Of a DNA stretch of 64,000 nucleotides, positions 1 through 9,991 are shown piece after piece. The notes below the pieces were generated by a model, which worked only from the letters and a program-made list of their open reading frames with translations, searched no databases and was not told where the DNA came from. Both the position numbers and the translations under genes were made by a program. Every line of letters begins with the position of its first letter. Position 1 is the first letter of the stretch. This stretch comes from Leidyana gryllorum EB-2025a (taxonomy: Eukaryota > Apicomplexa): assembly GCA_048772705.1 (NCBI GenBank), contig JBLWGC010000202.1, positions 248,001-312,000 of the forward strand, given 5' to 3'.

Positions 1-3000
1 GCGGCCGGTGAGATGGCCACTGCTTTCTTGCGAATGGTCTTCATAGGTGTATGTGTCATCGATAGGGGGTGCTTTGAATGTGAGTTTGATATTATAGGTA
101 CGTCCAGGCAGGATTCCGGGTCCTCTAATTCGTACTAGTTGGTCGACCTTATCGACCTTGATGACATAGCCGTGTCCCGGAAGGCCTCTCTTGATGACTC
201 CAGGGGGCGGAACTAATTTGGGGTCGGTGAAGAGAGTGAGATAGCTGTCATCGCGCCAGTCATGACGGACTCTGGGTTGGTACCGTAGGGTGTTGTGGTT
301 GACAATCTGGATTGTGCAGGCGACTCTGCTGTCTTGGCTGTGTTTGGAGGCTCCGAACTGGGCCATTGGGAGCGCTATGGGCATAGTTCTGTCCAGTTCA
401 GGTCTGAAGACCGCGATGGTGCCGGCAGTGAAGAGGGTCTTTTGCATTCCGTATCGGGGTTGCGTGAGTGGATCATTCTCGTAGAACATTTTGCGTTGAA
501 TTGACTTGGGAACGACGCAGTCTCCGGACATATGGACTCCAATCTCATTGGATATGACGGAGATCTCGCGACAGTTGAAGTCGCGAACGGTTTCAGACTG
601 GAATCCTGGGTAGAGGAAAGAGACTGTGACGTCGCGCTGAGTCAAAGCCGCAATGGTTTGTCGGCCGTAGAAGGCAAGTCTATCCGCCAGTGAGGGGAAA
701 TCGCGGAGGAGATCCACTGTCAATATCAATGAGCTTCGCGTGAACATATAGCATTCGTAGAAACACTTTTGGCATTGACTCCACATCAATTTGGCCGACT
801 CCCAGTTCAAGAAACACACACCGACAGTTGCCAGAATGAAAGAAGAGATCGAAGCAAAGTCATTTCCCAGAAGCCCAACACTGCTTCGACCGCCCATCAT
901 CAACAGGAAACAAATCGTAAACTTCACCGTCTCTGTCAATGCTGGTCCCGTGGCAAAGTGGAACATTGCGTGTGCCGTGCGCGTCTTCCAAAAGTTGTGG
1001 TACTTGAGGTCCTCCCACTTCTCGAACAGCAGCCCATACATAGCATAGAGGGGATGCGAGAACTTTTGGTTATTCTTCAGCTCACGCAGTCTCAGGTAAT
1101 GCTCACGGGCTCGCTGGTCCTTGAAGGGCCACACACTGAACCGCTTCTCTTCCTCGTTCCGGTACTTATTTGCCTTCTCCTCCAGACGGTAGTCCGCCTC
1201 CATTTGAGCGAACCAAGATGCCAGACTCGAGTTCATCACGCCGCTCAGAGTGCAAAAGATCGCCAGACCTCCAGCAGCCACTCCCAAAAGCATCAGAGAC
1301 CGCACGCCAGACACGTCGCTCGTCATAAACGACAGCAACAATATCAACACCACCAACAGAGTGCGGTCAATGGCCCAGTACCCCAGATTGCCCATCTGAG
1401 CTTTGCTGATGAGATTGGATAACGCGTCAGCGTACACCAACGTCAAGTTTTCGCGGGGCACTATGATTGTCATTTGTCGACTCGCAGCCAAATGAGCCCA
1501 GTGTTTCAACAGAATCTCACAGTTGACTTCGCACAACTCTCCATACGCATTCCGGATCGGTTGCTTCGAATACGAGATGAACGCGTCCGGGTATCGGGTT
1601 GACACCTGGTAGTTCCCGTTCATCCCGAGATACTCGGGAGGTCCGACCTTCACAGCGTCGAGGGCCTTGTAGTACTTGAGAGACGCAGGCAAACTGCCGC
1701 GGAGCAGCGGTTCCTCCATCTCGCCTCCTTCATTGCCGGATCCGCCCTTGGCAGCCACCGGAACCGCCCGAGGTGTTTTGTAGGCACCAAAGACGCGCTG
1801 GTTGTCATATTCGTTCCAGGGAGCATTGGTGCGTCGCTCGTCCTCCAAAGCCGGCAGGTTGTTGCCTTCTCCATCGGTCGCTTGGCCTTCGAGCACGTCG
1901 GTGATCTCAATGTCGAAGAGACGGCCAAACAGAGGAAGCCATGGCAAAGGACGCCAGAAAGCCTTGAAGCTCGAGATCCGAGGGTCGCTGTACCGCTGGA
2001 AGGTTTTGGTGTACACCAGAGTGCCTTGATTGAGGGCAATGAGCGCACAGCCGACGCCGAGATAGGCGATCGGGAGAGCGATCAAAAGGAAAGCACAGAT
2101 CCCCGCCAAGTGGCTCGGAGTGGTTTCAAAGCGGCCCAACAGAGTGATTGAAGCGTCTTGGAGGGGTGTGAAGAACAATCCGGCGCAGGCAGTGGTGTAG
2201 GAGATAAGAGCGTAGTCCAAGACGAAGAGCCAGAAACGCGCGGGGTAGAGTATTCGCGGGAAATCCCGACGCGTGGAGGTCATTCCCCGCTCGGATGAGT
2301 GGAGCCAGAAGGCCCATAGACACATATAAACAGCTCCAACAGCAACGAGTCCGATAGTTGTCGTCAGCAGTGAAGTGGTGAAGTCGATGACTTTCTCACT
2401 GTTTTTGTAGGAAACTTCTAATTGTTGCATCAAAGCAGCTCGCTGTTCCTTCGGCAACACGAATAGGCGCCGTCTTCGTGCCGAAGCTGCTTCTTCTTGT
2501 TGTTCTTTGATCAACTTCATCATCGGGGTACAATCATCGCCGGCTGCACACTCCAAGTACTCTGGGTTCTCCACGTCTTCAAGCGCGACTTCGCCTCTGC
2601 GCTGCTTCCCGTCACGCTGCTGACTGAACAGAGCGGCAGAGAAGGCCGCGGCGTCTTGCTCTCGCAGCTTACTGAGCAGATTGCGAACAATCTCACTGTC
2701 AGCCAGAGTCGAGACCCAATTGTGTGTGGTGTCGCTCCATTCCAGAGCCATCGGCAATTGATATTTGGACATTAAGATGCCGTAATTGGCCGGAGGCGCA
2801 ACGTAGCTGTCGCTGCTGAGCAGATCCTCGTCTATGGCGTCGGAAGGCTCGGCGTACAAAGGGGTCTTGGGTGGCGTGGAACTTGAAGAGGCGAAGCGGA
2901 CGAGTTGAGGCATTGAGCCAAATTGGAGATTAAACTTGTGGAAATATCGGGTCCAGAGATCGTATGTTTCCGGCAATCCGTTCACTCGGTTTGTCAAAGA

Positions 3001-5067
3001 CAGCCACTGCAAAAACTTGGCATTGTGGATGAAGTGATAGGCTCGAGTGGATGACACGGCCGTTGAAGCATAGCCCACGATATCGGCCAAACGCCTCAAA
3101 GGGCCCACGTTTGTTGCAGGACGACTGACCACAACGGTGTACTGCTCAGCAACATCGTTTCTAGCCGTCCGGACATTGATTCTGAATTTACGCACTTCGC
3201 CCAATCCCACTCGGAAGTAAGGACTGTGCCCAGTGACGGAGTCCACAGGATAGCCTTCGACATCCACAATGGCCTTTTTGTTTTGCGCAAGGCACACAAA
3301 GCTGATCCAACTGAGATCATTCGCCCCACTGTTCCGCATGTTGACGGTGTAAGGCCCTTTGGTCGTTGGCACAAATGGCTGTTGTAAGGTGGCACCGACG
3401 ACGTCCAGGTTACGCAGCAACGTACTGCCGCCCAATTGGCGCACGACCTGCAGTATATAGCGGACGGAATGGTCCGCGTCGTTGGGATGCACACACTCTA
3501 TCGTGATTGTCGCCGGGTCGTACAGAGCTCCCAGTTTGAGGGCTCGGCTGCTTCCGCTACCAGTGATGAGCTGCACAGTGGGTCCTCCTGCTGTCGCCGA
3601 GTTGTCGTTTCCGGGGCCAGCGTTGACCGCGGAGGCGAGGTCGTCGGGTCCGCCGTTGGCGGGTGTGTTTGAGGCCTGGCCATTGATGGCACACACTGTG
3701 TTCTTGTCGTCCATAGCGGTGAGTCGCAGTTTGACGTTTTGGGAGTGTTCGGAGACGCGAAGGTAATAGCTGTAGTGTGTGGGTTGGAAGGACGGGTCGA
3801 GGCGGCCTGTGGTGGTGCGAAGGTCGTAGAGGTTGGGGTTTGCGGAGGGGAGGAGGTCTGTGAAGATGGTGACGTTGTTGGTGGCGAGGTGTTCCCGGTC
3901 GGTGAGGTATATAGTCTTTTGTGGAGCAGCGGATCGGGGTCTCCAGACGACGTGTTTGGCCTGATCAATGAAGCCTTTCTCGGGTATGAGGGTGGACTCA
4001 TCGGTGAAGGTGAGTGAATTTGCCTCTACGAGGAGGTCGAGGGGTTCGTTCTCGAAGGCTGTAACGTGGAATTCTGTGGCTTTGGGGTTGAAGTCGGCTT
4101 GAGGGAGGGCAGTACCGCGGCCGGCGATGACGCGAGTCGCGGTGGGTATTCTGGAGCTGACCCGTTTGGCATCGATTTGAACGGGATAGCAGGTGTCGGT
4201 GTGTTTGGGGTCGACACAGGCGAGAATATATTCGGTGGAAATATGTCCCTGATCGCTCAAGGCAAAGTTGAGATACTTTTGTAACATCAAACCGTTAGAT
4301 GTCATGGCCTCCTTGAACGGGGCTCCACTGAGGAACTGGGCAGTTACTTTGTGGACGTTCGCAGGACACTCGATGACGAAATAAGTAGCTTCCGGGGACA
4401 ACACTGGCGAGGGACTCAGGCGGCAGTCCTTATTCGAGAGGACTATTCCCAAACGATTCACATTGGCCTCTTTCTCCTGATCAAAGCTCTGGTCAAAGTG
4501 AAAGCCATCCATTCGGTTCTCTTGTTCCTTCAACTCCATCTTGAGCTTGTCGCGCGAAGAGAGAGAGCGCTGCGACTTCTTGCGATACCCAAACTTCTCG
4601 TGATTCATCTCCGCAGAAGGGTCGTAGTAATTGTAACCGCCGCCAGCGGACTTGGCGCTATTAGAATTAGAGTTAGAACTACCGCCGCTAAAGAGGCCCG
4701 CCAGAAATCCCGGCTTGGCCGTTGTCGTACGCGGACCGCTGCCCACCAGCCCGAACCAGGCAGCGCCCCCCACATCGCTCGCCACGCGAGCCGCGGACGC
4801 CGAGGCTGATGGCGCAGCTGCTGCTGCTGGACCCGCGTCGTAGTCGGGGTCGTATTTGACGAGTTGCTGTGCGCTGACGCCTTTTATGGGACCGGCGGCG
4901 CCGCTCCCGCAGACCAACAGGAAGAGACAGACGAGAAAGTAGTAGTAATATCGAGGCGAAGCGGCCGCTCGACGCAATGGCAGCCCGCAACCAGGCGGGC
5001 TCTCACTGCTGCTGCTGCACTGCTGCTGCTGATCGCGCCGCGTTACCATCGTTGGAGGCTCATACAT
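1..5067 (-). CDS. Large polytopic membrane protein with cadherin-like beta-sandwich, 3' end off window
   Basis: One uninterrupted reading frame of 1689 codons runs from the ATG at 5067 to the window edge, with no intron. A hydrophobic signal or anchor segment (FLVCLFLLVCGSG) lies near residues 45-58, after a short Gln/Ser-rich head. An Ala/Ser/Asn-rich linker follows. Around residues 405-450 the pattern NLYDLRTTTGRLDPSF, then a Tyr-rich strand, fits the cadherin-like beta-sandwich family (PF12733 type), so the N-terminal half is probably extracytoplasmic. Hydrophobic segments cluster at about residues 885-1010, 1215-1275 and 1380-1420, giving at least six membrane spans. A Cys-containing hydrophilic tail continues off the edge. 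The plan resembles eukaryotic TRP-like or other sensory membrane proteins, but no channel signature is recognised and no function is claimed. Its neighbour at 5531 is divergent. Confidence 0.8.
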   Translation of the reverse strand, partial: MYEPPTMVTRRDQQQQCSSSSESPPGCGLPLRRAAASPRYYYYFLVCLFLLVCGSGAAGPIKGVSAQQLVKYDPDYDAGPAAAAAPSASASAARVASDVGGAAWFGLVGSGPRTTTAKPGFLAGLFSGGSSNSNSNSAKSAGGGYNYYDPSAEMNHEKFGYRKKSQRSLSSRDKLKMELKEQENRMDGFHFDQSFDQEKEANVNRLGIVLSNKDCRLSPSPVLSPEATYFVIECPANVHKVTAQFLSGAPFKEAMTSNGLMLQKYLNFALSDQGHISTEYILACVDPKHTDTCYPVQIDAKRVSSRIPTATRVIAGRGTALPQADFNPKATEFHVTAFENEPLDLLVEANSLTFTDESTLIPEKGFIDQAKHVVWRPRSAAPQKTIYLTDREHLATNNVTIFTDLLPSANPNLYDLRTTTGRLDPSFQPTHYSYYLRVSEHSQNVKLRLTAMDDKNTVCAINGQASNTPANGGPDDLASAVNAGPGNDNSATAGGPTVQLITGSGSSRALKLGALYDPATITIECVHPNDADHSVRYILQVVRQLGGSTLLRNLDVVGATLQQPFVPTTKGPYTVNMRNSGANDLSWISFVCLAQNKKAIVDVEGYPVDSVTGHSPYFRVGLGEVRKFRINVRTARNDVAEQYTVVVSRPATNVGPLRRLADIVGYASTAVSSTRAYHFIHNAKFLQWLSLTNRVNGLPETYDLWTRYFHKFNLQFGSMPQLVRFASSSSTPPKTPLYAEPSDAIDEDLLSSDSYVAPPANYGILMSKYQLPMALEWSDTTHNWVSTLADSEIVRNLLSKLREQDAAAFSAALFSQQRDGKQRRGEVALEDVENPEYLECAAGDDCTPMMKLIKEQQEEAASARRRRLFVLPKEQRAALMQQLEVSYKNSEKVIDFTTSLLTTTIGLVAVGAVYMCLWAFWLHSSERGMTSTRRDFPRILYPARFWLFVLDYALISYTTACAGLFFTPLQDASITLLGRFETTPSHLAGICAFLLIALPIAYLGVGCALIALNQGTLVYTKTFQRYSDPRISSFKAFWRPLPWLPLFGRLFDIEITDVLEGQATDGEGNNLPALEDERRTNAPWNEYDNQRVFGAYKTPRAVPVAAKGGSGNEGGEMEEPLLRGSLPASLKYYKALDAVKVGPPEYLGMNGNYQVSTRYPDAFISYSKQPIRNAYGELCEVNCEILLKHWAHLAASRQMTIIVPRENLTLVYADALSNLISKAQMGNLGYWAIDRTLLVVLILLLSFMTSDVSGVRSLMLLGVAAGGLAIFCTLSGVMNSSLASWFAQMEADYRLEEKANKYRNEEEKRFSVWPFKDQRAREHYLRLRELKNNQKFSHPLYAMYGLLFEKWEDLKYHNFWKTRTAHAMFHFATGPALTETVKFTICFLLMMGGRSSVGLLGNDFASISSFILATVGVCFLNWESAKLMWSQCQKCFYECYMFTRSSLILTVDLLRDFPSLADRLAFYGRQTIAALTQRDVTVSFLYPGFQSETVRDFNCREISVISNEIGVHMSGDCVVPKSIQRKMFYENDPLTQPRYGMQKTLFTAGTIAVFRPELDRTMPIALPMAQFGASKHSQDSRVACTIQIVNHNTLRYQPRVRHDWRDDSYLTLFTDPKLVPPPGVIKRGLPGHGYVIKVDKVDQLVRIRGPGILPGRTYNIKLTFKAPPIDDTYTYEDHSQESSGHLTGR

Positions 5068-5530
5068 AGACAGAGATCGCTAAAGGCCCCTCTCAATATG
5101 CAATCAAAATCGCAACGCTCTTCTTATTGGCAGATCTCTCCCAAAAAATTCAACTACCTCCACACTACCCGCCCAGCCATGACTTCTTACAGACAGAGCC
5201 CCCCCACACACACCACTTGAGACACAGAAGACCCACTCCGCGCCGCTCCCGCCGCTTCACCCGCCCAAACCAGAACCACGACACTACACACGGACCGATC
5301 AGCCACCGTATGCCGACATCCCGGACCACTAGCACCGATATAGAACACCATCTTCACTCCCACACAAAGTGTGTGCTGCTACGCCACACACTGTGTGGGA
5401 GTGAAGGAATGAGTGGATGGCGACGTGTACGGCTCCTCCCCTGCGACTATTCCCCCCCTCCGCCCCCTTGAAATGACTTTTTGGGTATATGTACTCTCGT
5501 TCTTGTTAGCCTGGTTATTGAGAGAAGAGG
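5068..5530. promoter_or_regulatory. Divergent intergenic region
   Basis: This 463-bp spacer separates the start of the minus-strand membrane protein from the plus-strand gene at 5531, so it should hold both promoters. The only structure seen is the inverted repeat at 5352-5406. No TATA-like box is placed with confidence, and the short frames inside it look spurious. Confidence 0.4.
5352..5406. repeat. Inverted repeat (hairpin/cruciform)
   Basis: A 24-nt left arm (5352-5375) and a 22-nt right arm (5385-5406) are reverse complements apart from two extra A residues in the left arm. A 9-nt loop separates them. The arms include the palindromic core CACACACTGTGTGG. It lies in the promoter region between two divergent genes. 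Confidence 0.85.
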
Positions 5531-6535
5531 ATGAACAGATCACCGGCCCCCCAAAACTCAAGCCCGCCAAACCCGCGGCGTAACAACCCCTGTGGTGTGA
5601 CAGACCACCATTTCGATGTGTACCTGAGCAACACTGTTGCCGCTGAGGTTGTCCTGCGGTTCCTGAGGTCTCGAGGGTACATTATAGAACACGAAGACAT
5701 TGGTCCCTTGCGTCTCCCCTACAATGAAGCGGAGCCGCCACCACCTCCGTCGGTCCCCTCCCCCGCCGTAGAGTCACTCCTCGTAACCAGGACACCTCCT
5801 CAAGTCGCATCAGCCGCGGCGACGGCTGACATTGGCACTCTCATCTACTCGCCCAGCGCCCAACATGAACGACGAGTGCCCTCGTTCCGCGGCGAGGACC
5901 CCAAATTGCGGCCGCAGCACTCCGCTGGCAGCCGCCGGCTGCGAGCGTCCGAGCGCGGGATGTCTACCTCTCCCACTCGCAGTTTACGACTGCACACAGC
6001 TCGAGATCTCTCCACGGTGTTGTCTGCGGTCGCAACGCCAGTGTCGACCGTCGACACTCACACTCCCGTTTCTCCGTCTCCTGCGCATTCTCCTCGCACC
6101 TTAGTGCTCGATCTCTTCTGTATGCTGTCGAGGCCCTCTCGTTCGTGTTTCAGTACCTCTCGCCGTGCCTGCGGCGTGGCCGTCTTTGACGTGTCTCGCG
6201 CCTCGGACCTGGCGACCTCTATAGCCCCCTTTGTCAACCCGCCCGATAGAGCTCTCATCAACACCTCTCTGAACCGGTGTCTCAGCCAATTGATATTGAT
6301 GGAAAAGCGGCTCAGCGCACTCGGCGCCCTCGGCTACCGCGTCACCGAGATCGGATTTGTCTCACCCGCCTTCGACCATCTCACCCCCAAAACGCGCGCC
6401 GAAGCGCTCGATCGTGCCATCAAACACTTCGCGAAACACGCGCCCAAGTGTCACAAACTACACAATAAAGGCCACTGCCACCTACTCGCCCTCCATGGAC
6501 TGAATGTTCTGCGCATACCCAACTTGACCCCCTAA
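5531..6535 (+). CDS. Hypothetical protein, 334 aa
   Basis: Single-exon frame from an ATG preceded by an AT-poor leader. The N-terminal 70 residues (motif FDVYLSNTVAAEVVLRF) look structured. The middle (about 70-190) is rich in Pro, Ser, Arg and Thr and probably disordered. The C-terminal 130 residues contain a regular helical stretch (LINTSLNRCLSQLILMEKRL) and a Cys/His-rich end (KCHKLHNKGHCHLLALHG). I do not recognise the family. The stop is only 20 nt before the start of the phosphopantetheinyl transferase gene in the same direction, so the two may share transcription or be unusually tightly packed. The middle could also hide an unrecognised intron. Confidence 0.6.
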   Translation: MNRSPAPQNSSPPNPRRNNPCGVTDHHFDVYLSNTVAAEVVLRFLRSRGYIIEHEDIGPLRLPYNEAEPPPPPSVPSPAVESLLVTRTPPQVASAAATADIGTLIYSPSAQHERRVPSFRGEDPKLRPQHSAGSRRLRASERGMSTSPTRSLRLHTARDLSTVLSAVATPVSTVDTHTPVSPSPAHSPRTLVLDLFCMLSRPSRSCFSTSRRACGVAVFDVSRASDLATSIAPFVNPPDRALINTSLNRCLSQLILMEKRLSALGALGYRVTEIGFVSPAFDHLTPKTRAEALDRAIKHFAKHAPKCHKLHNKGHCHLLALHGLNVLRIPNLTP

Positions 6536-6555
6536 CTTTCCTTTTTACGGACAAA

Positions 6556-7667
6556 ATGAAACCTCACCTCAGTTTGATCACCATTGATGATGAGGCACTC
6601 ACCAGAACACAAACACTCATCACCTCTCTCGCCCCCCTCCTCCCTCAAGAAGACACAGAAAGAATTGCCAAACAGAGGTTCCCCAACGACAAGGCTCTCC
6701 TCCTCGCTTCTCGCATTCTCGCACGCAAAGGGATCTCCGACCAACTCCAACACGTACCCTTCCAGGATATATACATCAAGCGAAAAGGGGGCTATGCCTC
6801 TGAGAAACCGCTCTTCGTAAGCTCACTGAGCCGTCCAACGCCCAGCCAGGGCTCATACCCTCCCCCGCTGACCCCCTCTCCTCTAACCCCCCCTTTGCAG
6901 GAACCACGCCCCCATCAGAAGATGGTCCATCACAACATGTCCCACGACGGGAAGGTTGTGGCGGGCATTTTCGACCTGAAAGATCCTGTGGGGGTGGACG
7001 TCGCGGCAGTGAAAGCGCGCCGTGATTCGTAAGCGATCAATGAGTGAACTAACTGACTGACTGACTGACTGAATTCTCTCGCCCAGGCAGGAGACGTTTT
7101 TTAATTCGATGCGACGAGTATTCACAGGGCCCGAATGGAGTCTCATAAGAGACCCAAAGTCCCCTCTAGATATATTATCAATCAAGAAGGTCTCACGCGA
7201 TGGGATCAACATGATCCGCGTCGAACAGGTTTACGAATCCCTGCCGCTGAGTGGTAAACAACTCGCCAGATTCATGCTATTGTGGGCGATCAAAGAAGCG
7301 CATCTCAAGTGTCGGGGAGTCGGTAAGTATCTCCGCTAACTCTCTCCATCACCCGTGATTGTGCACCGTGCAGGTCTCACCGTTGATCCTGGAGAATGCA
7401 AAGTGCACGTGGCCTCTGGTGGTGAAGTTTGCGTAGTGCACGACGACTTGCCCCCTTCGGTAGGTACCCCGCCGTCCGTCCCTCCATAGTTTGATCAATC
7501 TCTCTTAGACACAATTTCGCTACAATCTATACGCCCTGGAAGATAGGCAGTTGCATTTCATCTGCGTATGTCGGCAAACAGATCAGTTAGTGGATGAGGA
7601 GGTCTCCATCCAGTCTCTCTCTTGGCTCAGCTCAGAGATATTGGAAACTCACCCATTTGCCAAATAA
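6556..7667 (+). CDS. Sfp/AASDHPPT-type 4'-phosphopantetheinyl transferase
   Basis: Transfers the 4'-phosphopantetheine arm of CoA to a serine of carrier-protein domains (fatty-acid or polyketide synthases, or aminoadipate reductase). Five exons: 6556-6816, 6901-7028, 7087-7322, 7374-7459 and 7509-7667, joining in frame to 289 residues. Family landmarks are RFPNDKALLLASRILARK (substrate-basic region), HHNMSHDGKVVAG (the FNxSH-type motif), GVDVA (the metal-binding GxD motif) and FMLLWAIKEAHLKCRGVG (the W-x-x-KEA/SxxK motif). These are the diagnostic boxes of the eukaryotic single-protein PPTase. Introns are 49-84 nt; one contains a short TGAC tandem repeat. It is 20 nt from the upstream gene and 30 nt from the downstream one. 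The carrier-protein substrate is not in this window. Confidence 0.92.
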
Positions 7668-7697
7668 ACTCTTTCACCTATTTCTTGTCTTCCAGAT

Positions 7698-8045
7698 ATG
7701 ACATCAGCGGGCCTCGAAAGACACTATGCCGCTCAGGAAGCCAACATTCAGCGAATGAGGGCGGCTGGTCAGCCCGTATGCCTATTGCTCTGTATCGCTC
7801 AAGATGTTACGGACTTGGATACTGTCGCCGAGGCCGCACGACAAACAGGGGCACAGGCACTGCCCTCCTGGGAAGTCAAAATCCGCTCCATTATGAGGGC
7901 CGTTAAAGTCATGGCCCTCGACTTTACTCCCACCAAAGGCACTCAAGCAGAAAGTGAAGAGTTTGGAAGGGAAATACTACAGCTACTTGAAGCCGTTCCC
8001 GGTATAACGAGTGTCGAGGCCGACAGCGTCGCCCACACGTGCTGA
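7698..8045 (+). CDS. Hypothetical protein, 115 aa
   Basis: Short open frame starting 30 nt after the PPTase stop. The spacer is a strong pyrimidine tract ending in CTTGTCTTCCAG two bases before the ATG. That looks like a splice acceptor: either a missed upstream exon or a trans-splice site. The protein is mostly helical by eye (GLERHYAAQEANIQRMRAAG; EFGREILQLLEAVPG) with no signal peptide and no recognised domain. Its stop lies 8 nt from the stop of the convergent PUS10 gene, so the two transcripts must overlap. It may be the C-terminal part of a longer spliced protein. Confidence 0.5.
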   Translation: MTSAGLERHYAAQEANIQRMRAAGQPVCLLLCIAQDVTDLDTVAEAARQTGAQALPSWEVKIRSIMRAVKVMALDFTPTKGTQAESEEFGREILQLLEAVPGITSVEADSVAHTC

Positions 8046-8053
8046 TGGATTCT

Positions 8054-9918
8054 CTAAATGTGGTCTTTGTGCTCCAGCATCGGGTGACAGGTCTGTTCCG
8101 TCCCTGGCATCCCGAGTTGCAGCACATCTAACTGAAGAAGATCACATTCAATTGGCAATGATTCTGGTCCGCCGAGGGACAATGCGTCCTTCAGCAGAGT
8201 GCCAAGGCTCGGCTTCGTCCGCCCACAGTCGCCATGGACGAATTCCTTGATATATGTGCCTGCAGTGATGCATAATTAAGATGAACGAACACGTGTGTGC
8301 ATTTGACAAATATATACGCTCTCCCTCCAAATCGTCAAGCACATTCGGGTATTGGGCCCCTTTTCAAGTGCAACGCTGGGTTTGGATTCGATCATTGCTG
8401 GAGCCCAGACACAAACACGCCAGCGTGGTGGACGGGCTAGACACTTGGGTCTGTGTACTTACCGCTTTCAGCTTCAATTTTTGCTGCAAACAGTCGGTTG
8501 CTTATCTGTTCCACGACCAATTCGTGAATGTGTTTGACTCTGCAGAGAGCGGCTCTCCTGTGCAACACCCTGATGGGGGTCTTTTGGTTGATTTTCAGAG
8601 GCCACGGCTGTTCTCGCAGATATTGGTTCACTTTGGCATCGGAAGACAGCGGAAGGCTGACATTCGAGACGAATAAGAATCCGTATTTCTTCCTTCTGGT
8701 CTCAATTTCGCGCTGAAACTTGCTCATCAAAGTCGCCGTAGAGTTGTACCCCTCGCTGGCCAGCTCCAAATGCGAGAACGCAAGTCCAAATGGAGCCCCA
8801 GAATCATTCAGACTGGCCATGAGGGCCTCACACGACTGTTTCGACGGCATTCGCGCGTTCTTAATCTCGTATACGAAGGGACGTCCCGTCCCAAGCATCC
8901 GCACATCCAGATCCTCCCTGTGGTCAAGTGTACATACCGCAATTCATCCATGATGTACTGCTACTTACCTTCCTGATCCCACCAGGATTCCGACCTCACT
9001 CCCATGGACGGGTAGCATCACTTTCCCCACAACTTCCTCAATAGACGTGACGGGACGATCAACGTTCTCGCCACCCATTGTCCAGATGGACTGTGACACA
9101 TTCCTGGAGGTCTTGGTATAGCATGCTCTGTATAGGATGGGGCCGGCTGCAAAGGTTACCGAACAACGCCATTCGTTCGGGGAGTCCACTTTGCGGATTT
9201 TAGGAGAGGGCGATTTCTCGTGCTTCTGAGCTCCGGTTTCCAGTCCTTCAAAGTTGATAGTGACAGTTGCATTTGCATCCTGTACATTCTTGGCACGCAC
9301 GGAGCGTAAGCTTTCGAGCGCGACCTTCTTGAAGCATCGGCCACTCGATTCGGAAGGCTTCACGGCCTCGAGGAGCGCAGCTTTGACCGCTCCCCGGAGT
9401 GCGGGTATGAGTTCAAAGACTGTATTGATCTCGTCAGAGAGGGAACTGTTTGGACAAAAGATCCTCAGGATCCTTCGCAGTTCGACCCGGTCGAAGAGCT
9501 CTCTCCAATAGTCTCTCAAAGCGGGGGGAACAGTGATGGCTACTGCGAGTTTCTCGTCGGTGGGCGAAGCAGCTCGCTGGGGCACCATATTATGAATGGT
9601 TGCGACAGCTGCACACCAGAAGCAGCACTCGCCATTGACTGTAGTTCCGTTGGGCAAAGCTGTGCTTTTTGGGGCGTCGGTGATGCGTAGTTTGTCGTTC
9701 TGGATGTCGGTGAGAATGTTCCAGCATAGACAGCACCAATCCTTGTTGTCCTTTGTGGCAACTTCAAAGAGGCCTCCGAATAGTTTTTGAACAGCGGAAG
9801 GAGTTTCCGGGCAATCCAGAAGCTCTTTGACGGCAGCACCATCAGTCACGGTGTCTTGGAGGTCGTCGCAGTTCGTCTTGCCCAAGACAGCCAGACAGGC
9901 GGTGCACGGATTGGGCAT
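8054..9918 (-). CDS. PUS10: tRNA pseudouridine synthase Pus10
   Basis: Pus10 makes pseudouridine in the T-arm (positions 54/55) of tRNAs. The first exon (9918 to about 8970) carries the Cys-rich N-terminal region (CTACLAVLGKTNC, WCCLCWNIL, CCFWCAA) with the paired cysteines typical of Pus10 zinc binding. It is joined across a roughly 50-nt intron to VGSGREDLDVRMLGTGRPF, the catalytic-loop signature with the conserved Asp and Arg, followed by EIKNAR and KINQKTPIRVLHRRA. The last exon gives GTYIKEFVHGDCGRTKPSL, the classical C-terminal motif, and ends at 8054. One or two introns between about 8461 and 8225 are clear in outline, but their exact junctions are not resolved: the reading phase does not close with the simplest sites. 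The ATG at 9918 is preferred to the upstream TTG. Confidence 0.9.
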
Positions 9919-9991
9919 TTTGACCAAAAAAAGGCAAAGTTGAACTATTCTATGAGGGCGGAGGGGCTATGTACACTAATAAGGGGGGGTT

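Noticed and set aside
769-1422. Long plus-strand frames across 0.3-5 kb
   Set aside because: They are antisense to the continuous 1689-codon membrane protein and have no recognisable content.
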